From Candidatus Neoflavobacterium equi (GTDB taxonomy: Bacteria > Bacteroidota > Bacteroidia > Flavobacteriales > Flavobacteriaceae), in contig JAGHSS010000099.1 in the NCBI GenBank assembly GCA_018065745.1, positions 1-15,911 of the forward strand: a stretch of 15,911 nt of DNA, read 5' to 3'. Below, piece after piece: positions 6,553 to 13,477 of this stretch (position 1 is the first letter of the stretch; every line of letters starts with the position of its first letter). The notes under the pieces were generated by a model. That model ran no database searches. It was not told the origin of the DNA and saw only the letters and a program-made list of their open reading frames with translations. A program made the translations under genes and the position numbers.

Positions 6553-7716
6553 ATGAGTAGAATTTTAATAATTGAAGATGAAGCAAGCATCAGACGTGTT
6601 TTGGTGCGCATCCTGTCTGAAGAAAACGACGCCTACAAGGTGGAAGAGGCTGCAGATGGTTTGGAGGGATTGGAAAAAATCAAAAATGAAGATTTTGATC
6701 TGGTTCTTTGCGACATTAAAATGCCCAAAATGGATGGGGAAGAGGTTTTGATGGAAGTTAAAAAAATCAAACCTGAAATACCAATGGTGATGATCTCTGG
6801 TCACGGAGATTTGGAAACTGCGGTAAACACCATGCGTTTGGGAGCTTATGACTACATCTCCAAACCGCCAGATTTAAACCGTTTGTTGAACACGGTGCGC
6901 AATGCACTGGACACCAAACAGCTGGTGGTGGAAAATAAAATATTGAAGAAAAAAGTTTCCAAGAATTATGAAATGATTGGAGACAGCCCGGCCATCAACC
7001 ACATCAAAGAGATGATTGAAAAGGTGGCGCCAACAGAGGCTCGTGTGTTGATCACAGGTCCCAATGGAACGGGGAAAGAATTGGTTGCACACCAATTGCA
7101 TGAACGCAGTGAGCGCAGCGCTGGACCAATGATTGAGGTCAACTGTGCTGCAATTCCATCAGAATTGATAGAGAGCGAATTGTTTGGACATGTCAAAGGC
7201 GCCTTTACCTCTGCGGTGAAAGACCGTGCTGGTAAATTTGAAGCGGCTAACGGCGGTACCATTTTCTTGGATGAAATTGGAGACATGAGTCTTCCTGCAC
7301 AGGCAAAAGTTTTGCGTGCACTTCAAGAAGGATTGGTGCAACGTGTGGGGGCAGACAAGGACATTAAGATTGATGTGCGCGTTGTGGCGGCAACAAATAA
7401 AGATTTGCAAAAAGAAATTGCTGAAGGACGTTTCAGAGAGGATTTGTACCACCGTTTGGCGGTTATATTGATCAAGGTTCCTGCGTTAAATGACAGACGT
7501 GAGGACATACCGGCTTTGATTGCGCATTTCACTGATAAGATTGCGAGTGATCAAGGAACGGTTGCTAAGAAATTTTCTGATCCTGCAGTCAAACTGCTAC
7601 AAGCCTATGACTGGACAGGGAACATCAGGGAGTTGAGAAACGTGATTGAGCGCTTGATCATTTTGGGAGAAAAAGTAATCTCTGAAAATGACGTCAAGCT
7701 TTTTGCAAGTAAGTAA
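6553..7716 (+). CDS. NtrC-like response regulator (REC + AAA+) lacking a DNA-binding domain
   Basis: The 387-residue product has a receiver domain (about 1-120) with acidic residues E8/D9, phosphoacceptor D54, S82 and K104 (YISKP), then a sigma-54 activator AAA+ domain (about 140-370). AAA+ landmarks are Walker A GPNGTGKE (169-176), the sigma-54 contact loop GAFTSA (216-221, canonical GAFTGA), Walker B TIFLDE (236-241) and candidate arginine fingers R295 and R301 (FREDLYHR). The protein ends at ENDVKLFASK, just after the AAA+ lid; the C-terminal Fis-type helix-turn-helix of NtrC proteins is absent, and the next gene starts 23 nt later. It may activate sigma-54 RNA polymerase from solution. 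No histidine kinase and no rpoN gene lie in the window. Position 9 nt after the permease suggests a link with the exporter, although autoregulation is not shown. Confidence 0.93.
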   Translation: MSRILIIEDEASIRRVLVRILSEENDAYKVEEAADGLEGLEKIKNEDFDLVLCDIKMPKMDGEEVLMEVKKIKPEIPMVMISGHGDLETAVNTMRLGAYDYISKPPDLNRLLNTVRNALDTKQLVVENKILKKKVSKNYEMIGDSPAINHIKEMIEKVAPTEARVLITGPNGTGKELVAHQLHERSERSAGPMIEVNCAAIPSELIESELFGHVKGAFTSAVKDRAGKFEAANGGTIFLDEIGDMSLPAQAKVLRALQEGLVQRVGADKDIKIDVRVVAATNKDLQKEIAEGRFREDLYHRLAVILIKVPALNDRREDIPALIAHFTDKIASDQGTVAKKFSDPAVKLLQAYDWTGNIRELRNVIERLIILGEKVISENDVKLFASK

Positions 7717-7739
7717 GGATTGGATATTGAAAAGATAAG

Positions 7740-8498
7740 ATGAAATTAAAAAAAATTAACGAGCAACTTCAGGAAAGATTGGTTGCTCAAGGATTGACAG
7801 AGCCAAACGAAATGCAATTTGAATCGTTCAGCTTGATCAAAAGTGGGGCAGATGTGGTGATTGTTGCTGGACCTAAAACAGGAAAAACAACAACCATGGT
7901 GATTAACGTAATCCAAAAATTGGGGAAACCTTTCCAACAGTCTCCTCGTGCTTTGGTGATCACTAAGGACAAAGATTCTGTATTGGCTTTGGAAGCTCAA
8001 TTCAAGGATTTGGCTAAATACAATGAGTTGCGCGTTTATGGAGTTCACGACAAATCTGATTTGGATGTGGACAAAAATGAAATTTCTGCTGGAATTGATA
8101 TTTTGATCGGTACAACTACCCGTTTGAATGATATGTTCACAACGGCTGGATTTGACGTCAACCAATTGAAAATTGTAGCTTTGGATGAGGCAGAAGAATT
8201 GATTAAAGGTCGTTTGGAAGCTAAAATGGTGCGTTTGTTAGACAGTATTGGAAAGACACAATACTTGTTCTTCTCTCGCAACATCACAGAGCGTTTGGAT
8301 TTCTTGATTGACCGTGTGACCATTGAACCAACCATCTTTGATATGGAGGCTGAGGATGATGAGGAAGACGATTATTTTGACGAGGAGGATTTGTTAGATG
8401 ACGAATTGACTGAAGACGAATTGACTGAAGACGAAATTGACGGAGAAGTTGAAGAAGTTGAAGAAGACGAAACTGAAGAAGACGAAATTTCTGAATAA
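7740..8498 (+). CDS. Half-size DEAD-box-like protein with an acidic tail
   Basis: This 252-residue protein corresponds to RecA-like domain 1 of a DEAD-box RNA helicase. The Q motif glutamine is Q26 (EPNEMQ). Motif I is AGPKTGKT (43-50), motif Ia-like ALVITKDKDS is at 71-80, motif Ib is degenerate (GTTTRL instead of TPGRL), motif II is DEAE (149-152) rather than DEAD, and motif III is SRN (179-181) instead of SAT. Domain 2, with motifs IV-VI and the arginine fingers, is absent. Instead residues 201-252 are a tail with 35 Asp/Glu out of 52 and no basic residue. It probably binds ATP but should not unwind RNA by itself. The reading frame is clean, so it looks like a deliberate architecture rather than a decaying gene; I recall similar short helicase-like proteins in flavobacteria. 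It is the last gene of the exporter operon. Confidence 0.82.
   Translation: MKLKKINEQLQERLVAQGLTEPNEMQFESFSLIKSGADVVIVAGPKTGKTTTMVINVIQKLGKPFQQSPRALVITKDKDSVLALEAQFKDLAKYNELRVYGVHDKSDLDVDKNEISAGIDILIGTTTRLNDMFTTAGFDVNQLKIVALDEAEELIKGRLEAKMVRLLDSIGKTQYLFFSRNITERLDFLIDRVTIEPTIFDMEAEDDEEDDYFDEEDLLDDELTEDELTEDEIDGEVEEVEEDETEEDEISE
8400..8441 (+). repeat. 15-bp tandem repeat in the acidic tail
   Basis: The unit GACGAATTGACTGAA occurs twice exactly (8400-8414 and 8415-8429), and a third degenerate unit follows with one added A. It encodes repeats of DELTE/DEIDG in the acidic tail. A related GACGAAACTGAAGAA stretch lies further on. The repeat could change length by slippage in 15-bp steps without altering the frame. 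Confidence 0.8.
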
Positions 8499-8542
8499 GA
8501 AGCATTACATTTAGTTCCCCCCTTGGTGGGCTAAGACACTAT

Positions 8543-8584
8543 AAAAATGCCCCCAAAGTGGAAACACATTGGGGGCATTTTTTT
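8543..8584. terminator. Bidirectional terminator between convergent genes
   Basis: AAAAATGCCCCCAA (8543-8556) pairs with TTGGGGGCATTTTT (8569-8582). Inside, after an A-A mismatch, GTG and CAC enclose a GAAA tetraloop (8561-8564). Five A on the left and seven T on the right allow termination on both strands: the exporter operon (plus) and the acid phosphatase gene (minus, stop at 8633). Confidence 0.92.
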
Positions 8585-8632
8585 CATCAAAAGGCGTTTG
8601 TGGCATACTACCGCTAACGACAGTCAATGCTA

Positions 8633-9451
8633 TTAGAAACCAATTACAGAATTGATGTAAATACTGTCTTTCTGTTTGGTAGTCAAATCTTTTTTGTACT
8701 GGAACAACGCACTTTCCCAATCTCCATATCCCGTGTTTGGCAACACGATGAATTTGTTTCCAAAAGCGGCTGCATTGTCTTTGACAGCAGTTGTGCGTTC
8801 TGCTTCTGTTTTAGAGTCAAAAGCTTTAGAGAAATCAGAAAGGTTGTCTCCAAGAAGCATCACGATTTCATGTGTTTCTGACAATTTCAACCTTCTAGCT
8901 TCCTTGCTTGATTCAGCAGTTTTCACAATCACGTGTGCTGCATCAGCATTTGGGAATCCAAATTTCTTCAAGTTTTCAATGGTTGCTTCCTTGTCTTTAA
9001 CCCCGCGGTTGGTGATGTAAAATACCTCCACGTTGTTTTTTTGTGCATAGTTGTAAAAAGCTTGACTTCCTTGAAGGGGAATCGCATTGGCTTTAGCAGT
9101 CCATGCAGACCAGGTTGGAGCGTCAAACACCTTTCCTTGTTTGGCCATTTCCACAGCATAAGGAGAGTTGTCCACAAAAGTTTCATCCACATCAGTAACC
9201 AAAGCCATTGGTTTGCTGTGTTTTTGAGTGTTTAATTGGTCAACGCGCAATTGTGCAATATTAAATGCTTGTTGGCAAAGCGCCTTGTATTCTGCTGCAC
9301 GTTGTTGAAATACAGCAGCATAAATCTTACCATTAACTTCAATGTTCTCATAGGCTTGTTTTGCAGCTGTTGCAGTGGCGTTTTCTGACGCTCCACAAGA
9401 ACCCAATACAAGCGCCCCTATAGTGGCAATAAGGAAACTCGTTCTTTTCAT
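8633..9451 (-). CDS. 5'-nucleotidase / class C acid phosphatase, lipoprotein e(P4) family
   Basis: The 272-residue lipoprotein belongs to the e(P4) branch of HAD-fold phosphatases, which remove phosphate from nucleotides and other monoesters at the cell surface. The signal peptide has lipobox LGSC with Cys19. The catalytic motif I is TDVDET (86-91), with nucleophile D87 and acid-base D89, followed by FVDNSPY, matching the class C pattern. Further landmarks are ITNRG (146-150, motif II Thr147), SSKEARR (181-187, motif III Lys), and GDNLSDF (201-207, metal-binding D202/D206). All catalytic residues are present and the length is normal. It lies 58 nt downstream of the zinc-ribbon gene on the same strand and may share its transcript. 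Nutrient scavenging (phosphate or nucleosides) is the likely role. Confidence 0.92.
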   Translation of the reverse strand: MKRTSFLIATIGALVLGSCGASENATATAAKQAYENIEVNGKIYAAVFQQRAAEYKALCQQAFNIAQLRVDQLNTQKHSKPMALVTDVDETFVDNSPYAVEMAKQGKVFDAPTWSAWTAKANAIPLQGSQAFYNYAQKNNVEVFYITNRGVKDKEATIENLKKFGFPNADAAHVIVKTAESSKEARRLKLSETHEIVMLLGDNLSDFSKAFDSKTEAERTTAVKDNAAAFGNKFIVLPNTGYGDWESALFQYKKDLTTKQKDSIYINSVIGF

Positions 9452-9509
9452 AATCTAAAATTTCCAGTAAAATTAATATACTTTTTGAGAAGTCTGCCCA
9501 AATAAAAGC

Positions 9510-10196
9510 TTAAATATAAGCCACCTCTTGCTCTTGGTACAGGTATTCCATCAGCTCCAAAATCATGTTTTTGATGGCCAATTGCTGCAAGAAATGATCG
9601 TTGTCAATCAGCTCTCTGAAAGTGTCAATGTGTTTGTCATAATAGTAATAGACCTCATCACTGTCTGGATAATTGTCAATCATCTGTATGTCCATATAGT
9701 GGTAGGCCTTGATGCATTGCTGCAGGTAACCATACAAGAGGGTGTCCTGGGTTTGATGTCCCGGTTGTTGGTCCAAGTTGATGCCGGTGATTTCTGACAA
9801 TACCTGGTAGTATTTGGGTAGGGCATTGGTGAATTTGACTTCAATATAGTTTTCCAACAGGCGTTCCATGGCGTTAAACCTTGGAGCTGGAGCTACATCA
9901 CACACCAAGTACTGCTGCAGTGACTGCACACTTTGGATGATGATGCCGTTGGTGTAGGAATCAAAAACCAAGTCTGACTGGGTGTAAGGCAGCGGGATGT
10001 CAAAGGTTTTTTTTGGAGTAAATATAAATTGTCCGCTTCCTCTACTTTTAAATATCAAAGCAATGCCGTGAGCGGCATAAATCCTCAAGTGACAACTCAC
10101 ACACTCAAACTCATTGTGTGCGGTTTCCCGCATATAATTACTTTTGTTATTCAAGAGGCACGAAGGGCAATGTCCTTCAAAGAAAATCGGTTTCAT
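9510..10196 (-). CDS. Uncharacterised protein with N-terminal zinc ribbon
   Basis: I do not recognise this 228-residue protein. Its N-terminus carries a likely zinc ribbon with two CxxC knuckles, C10/C13 (GHCPSC) and C32/C35 (ECVSC), separated by 18 residues. The rest is probably mostly helical, rich in Tyr, Gln and Leu, with a Tyr-rich acidic patch near residues 185-195 (DSDEVYYYYDK) and a Leu/Glu-rich helix at the C-terminus. There is no signal peptide or membrane segment, so it should be cytoplasmic. Zinc ribbons of this kind occur in nucleic-acid-binding and protein-binding proteins, but no function can be assigned. It is transcribed divergently from the ABC-F gene across a 335-bp gap, and the acid phosphatase gene follows 58 nt downstream. 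Confidence 0.75.
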   Translation of the reverse strand: MKPIFFEGHCPSCLLNNKSNYMRETAHNEFECVSCHLRIYAAHGIALIFKSRGSGQFIFTPKKTFDIPLPYTQSDLVFDSYTNGIIIQSVQSLQQYLVCDVAPAPRFNAMERLLENYIEVKFTNALPKYYQVLSEITGINLDQQPGHQTQDTLLYGYLQQCIKAYHYMDIQMIDNYPDSDEVYYYYDKHIDTFRELIDNDHFLQQLAIKNMILELMEYLYQEQEVAYI

Positions 10197-10432
10197 AATT
10201 CGGTTACTTTAGAGATTCAAAACTACTTGGGCATAAAGACAAAACAAGACTTTGAACTTTTTATTTTGTCAAAACCCATTTATTTTGCATTTCAACCCTT
10301 TTTTTGTGTATTTCAACTATTTTTTGATTTTGGAGGTCTTTATAAACCTCAAAAATGAAGTGTAGTAATCTTGGCAATCTCAATATGTTACTCTTGTAAT
10401 ATTTAAAGTTTTTAAAGGGAATTTGAATGCTT

Positions 10433-10449
10433 TTCAAAGCGCTTTTGAA
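10433..10449. promoter_or_regulatory. Imperfect palindrome upstream of the ABC-F gene
   Basis: TTCAAAGCGCTTTTGAA is a palindrome apart from one extra T. It lies about 38 bp before the -7 box of the ABC-F promoter, a position suitable for a dimeric regulator. Functional evidence is lacking. Confidence 0.25.
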
Positions 10450-10486
10450 TTCTGATATTTTGATTTTAACCATAGACAAAAAAAAG

Positions 10487-10494
10487 TATCTTTG
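10487..10494 (+). promoter_or_regulatory. Bacteroidota -7 promoter box of the ABC-F gene
   Basis: TATCTTTG matches TAnnTTTG exactly, 37 nt before the ATG, so transcription would start near 10500 and leave a leader of about 30 nt. The nearest upstream TTG (10460-10462) is 24 nt away, somewhat further than the usual spacing of about 19, so the -33 element is weak. Confidence 0.55.
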
Positions 10495-10531
10495 CGTTTT
10501 AAATCCAATTTGATATAAACCTTTCACATAA

Positions 10532-12163
10532 ATGATTACAGTTAATGATATTGCCGTTGAATTTGGCGGAACAACTCTTTTCAGTGACGTTACTTTTGCC
10601 ATCAATGAGAATGACAGAATTGCGTTGATGGGAAAAAACGGAGCGGGAAAATCAACGCTTCTAAAAATTATTGCAGGAGTTAACAAACCTTCTCGTGGGG
10701 CCATTTCAGCTCCAAAAGAGGCTGTTGTAGCTTACTTGCCTCAACATTTGTTGACGGAGGATAATTGTACCGTTTTTGATGAAACTGCAAAAGCCTTTGC
10801 TGGAATCTTCGCTATGAAAAAGGAGATTGACGACATCAATGAAGAATTAACTGTGCGCACAGACTATGAAAGCGACGCCTATATGAAATTGATTGAGCGC
10901 GTTTCTGAGTTGAGTGAAAAGTTTTACTCTATTGAAGAGGTGAACTATGAAGCAGAAGTAGAGAAAGTATTGAAAGGTTTGGGATTTGTGCGTGAAGACT
11001 TCAACCGTCCTACATCAGAATTCTCTGGAGGATGGCGTATGCGCATTGAGTTGGCTAAAATTTTATTGCAAAATCCTGATTTGATCTTGTTGGATGAGCC
11101 AACCAACCACATGGACATTGAGAGTATCCAATGGTTGGAAGACTTCTTGATCACGTCTGCAAAAGCGGTGATTGTCATTTCCCATGACCGTGCGTTTGTT
11201 GACAACATCACCAACAGAACTATTGAGGTGACCATGGGTAGAATTTACGACTACAAAGCCAAGTATTCTGATTATTTGGAACTGCGCAAAGACCGCAGAG
11301 CACACCAACAAAAAGCCTATGAAGAGCAACAAAAAATGATTGCTGAAAACACAGAATTCATTGAGCGTTTTAAAGGAACCTATTCCAAGACGTTGCAAGT
11401 GCAATCACGTGTGAAAATGTTGGAGAAATTGAAATTGGTAGAAGTGGATGAAGTGGATTCTTCTGCATTGAGATTGAAATTCCCACCGGCAGCACGTTCT
11501 GGACAATATCCAGTTGTGGTGGAAGGATTGACAAAAAAATATGGAGATCACGTGGTGTTCAACAATGCCAATATGGTGATTGAGCGCGGTGAGAAATTGG
11601 CATTTGTCGGGAAAAACGGAGAAGGTAAATCCACCATGATCAAAGCCATCATGAAAGAGATTGAATTTGAAGGGAAGATGGAGTTGGGACACAATGTTCA
11701 GGTTGGATATTTTGCTCAAAACCAGGCGTCATTATTGGATGAGAACATCACCATTTTTGACACCGTTGATCAAATTGCCAAAGGAGACATCAGAACGCAA
11801 ATCAAAAATATATTGGGTGCCTTTATGTTTTCTGGAGACGATATTCAGAAAAAAGTCAAGGTATTGTCTGGGGGAGAGAAAACCCGTTTGGCGATGATCA
11901 AATTGTTGTTAGAACCGGTAAACGTTTTGATTCTGGATGAGCCGACCAACCACTTGGACATGAAAACCAAAGACATCATCAAAGATGCCTTGAATGAGTT
12001 TGAGGGAACGGTGATTTTGGTATCCCATGACCGTGATTTCTTGGATGGATTGGCTACCAAAGTTTTTGAATTTGGTAACAAGCGCGTCAAAGAGCACTTT
12101 GAAGACATCAAAGGATTCCTTGCTTTAAAGAAGATGGAAAACTTGAGAGAGATAGAAAAATAA
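10532..12163 (+). CDS. ABC-F family ATPase (ribosome-associated translation factor)
   Basis: The 543-residue protein has two ABC cassettes and no membrane segment, the ABC-F layout. Members bind the ribosomal E site and influence translation; some protect against antibiotics. Cassette 1 has Walker A GKNGAGKST (34-42), signature FSGGWRMR (164-171), Walker B LILLDEP (184-190) with E189, and H218. Cassette 2 has GKNGEGKST (360-368), LSGGEKTR (445-452) and LILDEPTNHLD (466-476) with E470. Between them, about 235-320, is the charged helical linker that contacts P-site tRNA (from YLELRKDRRAHQQ to SRVKMLEKL). There is no long C-terminal Uup-type extension. All catalytic residues are intact. It resembles housekeeping YbiT/EttA-type proteins more than dedicated resistance proteins, but I cannot choose a subfamily. 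It is transcribed alone from the box at 10487-10494. Confidence 0.93.
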   Translation: MITVNDIAVEFGGTTLFSDVTFAINENDRIALMGKNGAGKSTLLKIIAGVNKPSRGAISAPKEAVVAYLPQHLLTEDNCTVFDETAKAFAGIFAMKKEIDDINEELTVRTDYESDAYMKLIERVSELSEKFYSIEEVNYEAEVEKVLKGLGFVREDFNRPTSEFSGGWRMRIELAKILLQNPDLILLDEPTNHMDIESIQWLEDFLITSAKAVIVISHDRAFVDNITNRTIEVTMGRIYDYKAKYSDYLELRKDRRAHQQKAYEEQQKMIAENTEFIERFKGTYSKTLQVQSRVKMLEKLKLVEVDEVDSSALRLKFPPAARSGQYPVVVEGLTKKYGDHVVFNNANMVIERGEKLAFVGKNGEGKSTMIKAIMKEIEFEGKMELGHNVQVGYFAQNQASLLDENITIFDTVDQIAKGDIRTQIKNILGAFMFSGDDIQKKVKVLSGGEKTRLAMIKLLLEPVNVLILDEPTNHLDMKTKDIIKDALNEFEGTVILVSHDRDFLDGLATKVFEFGNKRVKEHFEDIKGFLALKKMENLREIEK

Positions 12164-12170
12164 GAGCGAT

Positions 12171-12206
12171 AAAAAAATGCTGTCCATCTGGACAGCATTT
12201 TTTTTT
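12171..12206. terminator. Shared bidirectional terminator
   Basis: AAAAAAATGCTGTCC (12171-12185) pairs perfectly with GGACAGCATTTTTTT (12190-12204) around an ATCT loop. Seven A on one side and nine T on the other allow termination in both directions. The T-tract overlaps the stop codon of the convergent minus-strand gene (12205-12207), so the hairpin starts immediately at the end of that gene. Confidence 0.93.
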
Positions 12207-13467
12207 AATCTTTGGTCACCCCGTTTATGGTGATGGAATGGTGTTTATTGCTTCCAACCACGTCTCCTTTATACCACAGTTGGTAGTAGTAGGTTGTATT
12301 GTTGTTTAAATTCGCGTCCACATCTTGGTTGCTCAACTGCACCCAAGACTGTCCATTATTCATGGTGGTATTCACACTTCTCACATTTAGCCCCGTCATG
12401 TTGTACCTTGGAGTCCCCACAACCACCGGAGTTGTGGATCTGGTCAACACGGTGTGAAATACATTGGATTGCACCAAGGCATCCACGGTGGATTTGACAA
12501 TAGCCGTATTGTTTTCTTTGGTGTCAAACGCCAGTTCTTTTACCAACTTATACTCTCCTGGAACGGTGTAATTCTCCCGTGTTTTCAAGCGTAATTTAGC
12601 TTCTGTAATAACCGTGGATTGCAGCATGTTCACATTGCGGTTGTTGATCAGCAATTGCCATTTCCCCTGAGGGTTGTCCCCCACAAATCCAGCAAATGAC
12701 GTAATGTTTCCACTGCTGTAGTGGCTTTCATAATTTGGAGCATCAAGCAATCCTTGGGGTTTGACTCTTCCATTATTGAAATTTCCTGAATTCCAAGAAG
12801 AGATATTGGTGTTCCCTGCATCAGAAAATATGGTATTCAAATTGCTTGTTGTATACAAAACTGGACCAGTTTCATCCATCAATTCCAATATTTTACCAGA
12901 AGGGGAAATTAAAAATATTTCCGTGTCTCTGGCAATTCTAGAATTAAAACTCAATTTCAGTTCCACCTCACAGATGTAGTTGTCAGTACCTGTGAATTTC
13001 ATACCTATTTCACGGATTGTTGCGCTTTCAAATTCCAGATTTGTCCCTGCAGGAATCCCGATTTCTACCCAGTTAGAGCAGTTGGTATCATTAAAATTGG
13101 GTCCGTTAGTACCTTTTTCATCAGAATCCAATGCTGTGGAAGAAACTAAAATCCGGCGCCAGCGTTTGTTCTGCCAGATGTACATTCCCGTGTTCAGTTT
13201 GGTGTTATTTTTGGTAATTTCACTATAGTCGGTTCTGGTATTCCACACAAACGTACCCTCAGGTAGCGGCAATGTGATGTCCATTTTGTTTTTGACCGTC
13301 AAGCTGTCATACACACTTTGCAGTGCCACACGCGGAGGCAAAAAACCTTGAGTAGTATTGTTTATGTCCAGTGCACCCTGTGGATTTCCAGTCCCCACAA
13401 TCACCCCGTTTTGTGCCCTTACAGACCCACACAACACAAGGCATAATACTAGTAAATATTGTTTCAT
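12205..13467 (-). CDS. Secreted P-domain protein (paralogue 1)
   Basis: The 420-residue protein starts with a Sec signal peptide (hydrophobic to about residue 14, cleavage likely after SVRA at 15-18). Residues 24-48 (VGTGNPQGALDI, then GFLPPRVAL) form an N-terminal module I recall from many secreted Bacteroidota proteins. A beta-rich domain of the proprotein-convertase P (P/Homo B) type spans about 130-297, with IFLISPSG (184-191), FSDAG (214-218), TSFAGF (256-261) and NPQGKWQLLI (265-274). The C-terminal module (about 330-402) includes TVLTRSTTP and TTYYYQLWYKG. No protease or nuclease domain is present, and I see no clear type IX sorting domain. The gene lies 10 nt downstream of its paralogue on the same strand, so both are co-transcribed. 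An envelope or extracellular binding role is inferred. Confidence 0.8.
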   Translation of the reverse strand: MKQYLLVLCLVLCGSVRAQNGVIVGTGNPQGALDINNTTQGFLPPRVALQSVYDSLTVKNKMDITLPLPEGTFVWNTRTDYSEITKNNTKLNTGMYIWQNKRWRRILVSSTALDSDEKGTNGPNFNDTNCSNWVEIGIPAGTNLEFESATIREIGMKFTGTDNYICEVELKLSFNSRIARDTEIFLISPSGKILELMDETGPVLYTTSNLNTIFSDAGNTNISSWNSGNFNNGRVKPQGLLDAPNYESHYSSGNITSFAGFVGDNPQGKWQLLINNRNVNMLQSTVITEAKLRLKTRENYTVPGEYKLVKELAFDTKENNTAIVKSTVDALVQSNVFHTVLTRSTTPVVVGTPRYNMTGLNVRSVNTTMNNGQSWVQLSNQDVDANLNNNTTYYYQLWYKGDVVGSNKHHSITINGVTKD

Positions 13468-13477
13468 ACCTGGTCGT

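Larger units (their letters stand above)
10197..10531. other. 335-bp divergent intergenic region
   Basis: This AT-rich gap separates the zinc-ribbon gene (minus) from the ABC-F gene (plus). It contains a directly repeated ATTTCAAC (10289-10296 and 10310-10317, start to start 21 bp), a short bulged hairpin (GAGGT at 10333-10337, ACCTC at 10346-10350) without T-tract, an imperfect palindrome (10433-10449) and a promoter-like TATCTTTG (10487-10494). I find no convincing small gene or RNA in it. Confidence 0.6.

Noticed and set aside
8400..8498. Tandem repeats at the end of the helicase-like gene considered as a frameshift or decay sign
   Set aside because: The units are 15 bp, keep the frame and continue to a normal stop, and the acidic tail is of one consistent composition, so the gene appears intact.
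10328..10354. Hairpin GAGGT/ACCTC considered as a terminator
   Set aside because: The stem has a bulge and no T-tract follows on either strand, and neither flanking gene ends there.
10261..10704. 147-codon minus-strand open frame across the ABC-F start
   Set aside because: It overlaps the secure N-terminus of the ABC-F gene including Walker A and has no family features.
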